Below are positions 8,737 to 11,326 of a stretch of DNA of 11,326 nt, piece after piece. The DNA is from Flavobacteriales bacterium (GTDB taxonomy: Bacteria; Bacteroidota; Bacteroidia; Flavobacteriales; Flavobacteriaceae): assembly GCA_027065935.1 (NCBI GenBank), contig JAMONI010000194.1:1-11326 (forward strand), written 5' to 3'. The notes beneath the pieces were generated by a model. The model did not search any database. It was not told the DNA's origin and saw nothing but the letters and a program-made list of their open reading frames with translations. Both the position numbers and the translations under genes were made by a program. Every line of letters begins with the position of its first letter. Positions within the stretch are counted from its first letter, which is position 1.

Positions 8737-9342
8737 ATGGCACGATATAGAGGACCCAAAACCAAAATAGCCCGGCGTTTCGGCGATCCCATTTTCGGAC
8801 CCGACAAATATTTCGAAAGAAGAAAATATCCGCCGGGTCAGCACGGATTGATGCGCAAGCGAAGAAAAAAATCTCAGTACGCCATCCAGTTGGACGCCAA
8901 GATGAAAGCCAAATACATCTACGGCGTACTGGAGCGTCAATTTAAAAACACCTTCAAAAAAGCGGCACAAGCCGGAGGTAATACCGGTGAGGTATTGCTT
9001 CAATTACTGGAATCACGTTTGGACAACGTGGTCTATCGGCTGGGAATCGCTCCTACTCGCCGCGCAGCCCGTCAATTGGTGTCGCACAAGCATATAACCG
9101 TGAACGGCAAAGTGGTTAACATTCCTTCATTCACTTTGCGTCCGGGCGATGTGGTGGGCGTGCGAACCAAATCCAAAAGTTTGGAAGTCATTCAGGAATC
9201 GCTCCGAAACCGTTCCGATCAATACGACTGGTTGACATGGAACGACGAAAAAATGGAAGGCACATTCGTTTCCTTACCCACCCGGGAGCAGATTCCCGAA
9301 AATATCGAAGAACACTTGATTGTGGAATTGTATTCTAAATAA
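8737..9342 (+). CDS. rpsD: 30S ribosomal protein S4, zinc-independent type
   Basis: S4 is a primary 16S rRNA-binding protein that starts small-subunit assembly; in E. coli it also represses the alpha operon. The 201 residues start [20 protein letters not shown] and have YPPGQHG at 31-37, then [15 protein letters not shown] (62-76). The S4 RNA-binding domain falls at about 94-155 ([30 protein letters not shown]). The end KMEGTF and [11 protein letters not shown] is canonical. There is no cysteine at all, so the N-terminal zinc cluster known from some S4 proteins is absent. No S4-like pseudoknot operator was recognised by eye. Confidence 0.98.
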   Translation: MARYRGPKTKIARRFGDPIFGPDKYFERRKYPPGQHGLMRKRRKKSQYAIQLDAKMKAKYIYGVLERQFKNTFKKAAQAGGNTGEVLLQLLESRLDNVVYRLGIAPTRRAARQLVSHKHITVNGKVVNIPSFTLRPGDVVGVRTKSKSLEVIQESLRNRSDQYDWLTWNDEKMEGTFVSLPTREQIPENIEEHLIVELYSK

Positions 9343-9361
9343 TCTCATTAACCCAATTGCG

Positions 9362-10354
9362 ATGACCGGATTAAAAATAAATTTTCAAATACCCAACGAA
9401 GTCACCGAACTCGAATCCAAAGATTTTCAAGCCAAGTTCGAGTTTAAACCTTTGGAACCCGGTTTCGGACTAACCATCGGCAACGCATTGCGACGCGTAT
9501 TGCTATCCTCATTGGAAGGTTACGCCATCACATCCTTGCGCATTCAAGGCGTTGACCACGAATTTAGCACTATCGACGGTGTGGTGGAAGACGTAACTTC
9601 CATCGTACTCAACTTAAAACAAGTGCGTTTCAAAGCCGATGATCCCGGAATCGAAACTGAAAAGGTTCACGTAAGTTTCGAAGGCAAAGAGCAATATACC
9701 GCCGGAGATTTAAAGGATTTTGTAAAAAACTTCGAAATTCTCAATCCGGATTTGGTGTTAATCAATGCCGAAAAAAACGTAAAACTCGACTTTGTTTTTG
9801 AAATCAACAAAGGACGCGGCTATGTGACGGCCGAGGAGAGCAAAAAACCCGATATGCCCTTCGGCACCATTTTTATGGATGCCATATTTTCTCCTATCAA
9901 ACACGTAAATTATCACATTGAAAATTACCGGGTAGGACAAAAAACCGATTACGAAAGGTTGATTTTGGAAGTAAAAACCGACGGGTCCATCACACCGAGA
10001 GAAGCATTGGCACGGTCGGCTAAAATTCTGATCCGGCATTTCGTCTTGTTCTCCGACGAAAAATTGATGATTTCAAACGAAGCAAAAGAAAACAAACGTC
10101 CGCCAGACGAACAACTTTCATCCATGAGCGCCCTGCTAAAAACCAAAATCGAAGATCTGGGCATAGGACAACGCTCGTTAAATTGCCTTAAAGCCGCCGA
10201 TGTCAACACACTCGGTGATTTGGTGCAATACAATAAAAACGATTTGCTCAAACTCCGAAACTTCGGAAAAAAATCCTTGGAAGAATTAGAGAAAATCGTA
10301 GAACAAAAGGGACTGACCTTCGGAATGGACTTGTCAAAATATAAATTTGACTGA
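9362..10354 (+). CDS. rpoA: DNA-directed RNA polymerase subunit alpha
   Basis: The alpha subunit dimerises to scaffold RNA polymerase and contacts upstream promoter DNA and activators through its C-terminal domain. The 330-residue protein has the N-terminal assembly domain (about 1-235) with [20 protein letters not shown] at 28-47. A charged linker runs from about 236 to 255. The C-terminal domain (about 256-318) contains [18 protein letters not shown] and FGKKSLEEL. Arg271, Asn274, Gly302, Lys304 and Ser305 align with the E. coli DNA-contacting residues Arg265, Asn268, Gly296, Lys298 and Ser299. ATG at 9362 is the start. An in-frame ATG at 9320 overlaps rpsD and adds 14 residues unlike any RpoA. 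The wording ([17 protein letters not shown]) is flavobacteria-like. It alone ends in TGA. Confidence 0.98.
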   Translation: MTGLKINFQIPNEVTELESKDFQAKFEFKPLEPGFGLTIGNALRRVLLSSLEGYAITSLRIQGVDHEFSTIDGVVEDVTSIVLNLKQVRFKADDPGIETEKVHVSFEGKEQYTAGDLKDFVKNFEILNPDLVLINAEKNVKLDFVFEINKGRGYVTAEESKKPDMPFGTIFMDAIFSPIKHVNYHIENYRVGQKTDYERLILEVKTDGSITPREALARSAKILIRHFVLFSDEKLMISNEAKENKRPPDEQLSSMSALLKTKIEDLGIGQRSLNCLKAADVNTLGDLVQYNKNDLLKLRNFGKKSLEELEKIVEQKGLTFGMDLSKYKFD

Positions 10355-10381
10355 AAACGGGATTTTTAAGAAGAAAAAATT

Positions 10382-10933
10382 ATGAGACACAATAAGAAAT
10401 TCAATCACCTAGGAAGAAAATCCGCACACAGAAAAGCCATGCTCAGCAATATGGCCAACTCTTTAATCGAACACAAAAGAATACACACCACCCTGGCCAA
10501 AGCCAAAGCATTGCGGATGTTTCTCGAACCCCTAATCACGCGAAGCAAGGAAGATACCATGCACAACCGCAGGATGGTGTTTAGAAAACTGCAAAACAAG
10601 TATGCCGTAACCGAACTCTTCCGGAACATCTCTCAAAAAATCGGTGACAGACCGGGAGGTTATTTAAGAATTATCAAGTTGGGAAACCGGTTGGGAGACA
10701 ATGCGGAAATGGCAATGATCGAGTTTGTGGATTACAATACCACTTATACGAAAGAAGAAAAAACCAAAAAGACAAGAAGACGTCGCCGGAAGAAAAAGTC
10801 GGGTGACCAAGCGCAAGCCCCTGCCGAAGCTCAAGCACAAGAAACCCAATCCGGAACCGCAGAAAATGCATCCGAATCCGGAGAAAATGCATCCGAAACC
10901 TCCGGCGAAAGTCAGGACAAAACCGAAGAATAA
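10382..10933 (+). CDS. rplQ: 50S ribosomal protein L17 with low-complexity C-terminal tail
   Basis: L17 is a large-subunit protein near the exit-tunnel opening. Residues 1 to about 119 are the normal bacterial domain: [20 protein letters not shown], then [19 protein letters not shown], then [20 protein letters not shown] and [11 protein letters not shown] 64-residue extension follows. It has a strongly basic block ([12 protein letters not shown], 129-140) and then an acidic, Ala/Gln/Ser/Glu-rich stretch (141-183), probably disordered. Many Bacteroidota L17 proteins are longer than the E. coli one (127 residues), so an extension is expected, but its sequence is not conserved. The gene closes the cluster; an intrinsic terminator lies 25 nt after the stop. 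Confidence 0.97.
   Translation: MRHNKKFNHLGRKSAHRKAMLSNMANSLIEHKRIHTTLAKAKALRMFLEPLITRSKEDTMHNRRMVFRKLQNKYAVTELFRNISQKIGDRPGGYLRIIKLGNRLGDNAEMAMIEFVDYNTTYTKEEKTKKTRRRRRKKKSGDQAQAPAEAQAQETQSGTAENASESGENASETSGESQDKTEE
10861..10897 (+). repeat. Short direct repeat inside the rplQ tail
   Basis: The 16-base string AGAAAATGCATCCGAA occurs at 10861-10876 and again at 10882-10897, a 21-base (7-codon) period that keeps the reading frame. It encodes ENASESG followed by ENASETS in the low-complexity L17 tail. It is best read as a small in-frame duplication rather than a mobile or regulatory repeat. Confidence 0.8.
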
Positions 10934-10958
10934 TTCGGTATCGTTTATAAAATTTCGG

Positions 10959-10987
10959 AAAACTGCCTTTTTACAGGCAGTTTTTTT
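10959..10987 (+). terminator. Intrinsic (Rho-independent) terminator after rplQ
   Basis: A perfect 10-bp inverted repeat, AAAACTGCCT at 10959-10968 and AGGCAGTTTT at 10975-10984, surrounds a 6-nt loop (TTTTAC). It is followed directly by a run of seven T (10981-10987, overlapping the 3' arm). The stem core contains five G:C pairs. The run of A on the 5' side is only four bases, so it should act mainly on + strand transcription. It lies 25 nt after rplQ and marks the end of the ribosomal protein transcription unit. Confidence 0.9.
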
Positions 10988-11022
10988 GTTTATGTGCTAT
11001 ATTGCGTTAAAATAAAAAAATT

Positions 11023-11326
11023 ATGGGAGCAATAGAGTTTATTCACGCCAGGCAAATCTTCGATTCGAGAGGAAATCCGACCGTTGAGGTGGATGTCATT
11101 ACCGATTTGGGCGGTTTCGGCAGAGCGGCCGTGCCGTCGGGCGCTTCCACCGGCGCATTGGAAGCTTTGGAATTGCGCGACCGATGTGACGAATATCACG
11201 GTAAGTCGGTTTTTAAAGCCATCGAAAATATTCACGAACATATTTTCCCCGAATTAAAAGGCTTGCAGGTGTTCGACCAAGCTTTAATCGATTCGGTTAT
11301 GCTTTCTATTGACGGAACGGAAAATA
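11023..11326 (+). CDS. eno: Enolase (phosphopyruvate hydratase), N-terminal part
   Basis: Enolase interconverts 2-phosphoglycerate and phosphoenolpyruvate in glycolysis and gluconeogenesis, in the cytoplasm. Only the first 101 residues are in the window; the catalytic lysine and the metal-binding acids lie beyond the edge. The visible part has [20 protein letters not shown] at 8-27 and [20 protein letters not shown] at 33-52, where the SGAST loop closes on the active site. [14 protein letters not shown] is at the end. The wording resembles flavobacterial enolases. ATG at 11023 is the start by homology, since the family begins a few residues before HAR. The gene follows the terminator by 35 nt, so it is probably a separate transcription unit; no convincing promoter was identified. 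Confidence 0.97.
   Translation, partial: MGAIEFIHARQIFDSRGNPTVEVDVITDLGGFGRAAVPSGASTGALEALELRDRCDEYHGKSVFKAIENIHEHIFPELKGLQVFDQALIDSVMLSIDGTEN

Noticed and set aside
9320..9361. Longer rpoA starting at ATG 9320
   Set aside because: It would overlap the rpsD end by 23 nt and add 14 residues ([14 protein letters not shown]) that do not match RpoA N-termini. ATG 9362 fits the family.
10725..11015. A 96-codon + strand frame overlapping the rplQ tail and the terminator
   Set aside because: It is the out-of-frame reading of the low-complexity L17 tail and runs through the intrinsic terminator, so it is not a plausible gene.

Overview
The window is a single collinear stretch of the bacterial S10-spc-alpha ribosomal protein gene cluster, all on the + strand, followed by the start of an enolase gene. 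It probably comes from the Bacteroidota, most likely a flavobacteria-like member. Four things point that way. The RpoA, L22, L29, L5 and L36 sequences have the wording typical of that phylum. The enolase N-terminus ([18 protein letters not shown]) resembles flavobacterial enolases. Start codons lack well-placed Shine-Dalgarno sequences. The L36 and S14 proteins are cysteine-poor, zinc-independent forms. These comparisons are from memory, so the assignment below phylum level is tentative.

Layout. Positions 1-149 hold the end of rpsS (S19), cut by the window edge. The rest of the S10 part follows: rplV, rpsC, rplP, rpmC, rpsQ (152-2179). The spc part is rplN, rplX, rplE, rpsN, rpsH, rplF, rplR, rpsE, rpmD, rplO, secY (2181-7572). 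Next come infA and rpmJ (7575-7926). The alpha part is rpsM, rpsK, rpsD, rpoA, rplQ (7929-10933). A strong intrinsic terminator (10959-10987) closes the cluster, and eno starts at 11023 and runs off the window end.

Gaps between successive genes from rpsS to rplQ are only 1 to 33 nt, and no internal terminator or convincing internal promoter is visible. The whole run therefore looks like one polycistronic unit whose promoter lies upstream of the window. The genes supply 21 ribosomal proteins of both subunits, the SecY channel for secreted and membrane proteins, initiation factor IF1, and the RNA polymerase alpha subunit, so ribosome, secretion and transcription capacity are made together. Gene order is the widely conserved one. 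Neither adk nor map lies between secY and infA.

All 24 start codons in the window are ATG, and 23 of the 24 complete 3' ends use TAA (rpoA uses TGA). I found no mobile element, CRISPR array, RNA gene, pseudogene or unknown protein-coding gene. The window does not contain an undescribed system that I can support. The points worth a second look are small: the translation-start context, the zinc-free protein set, the low-complexity L17 tail, and the tight rplQ-eno junction.
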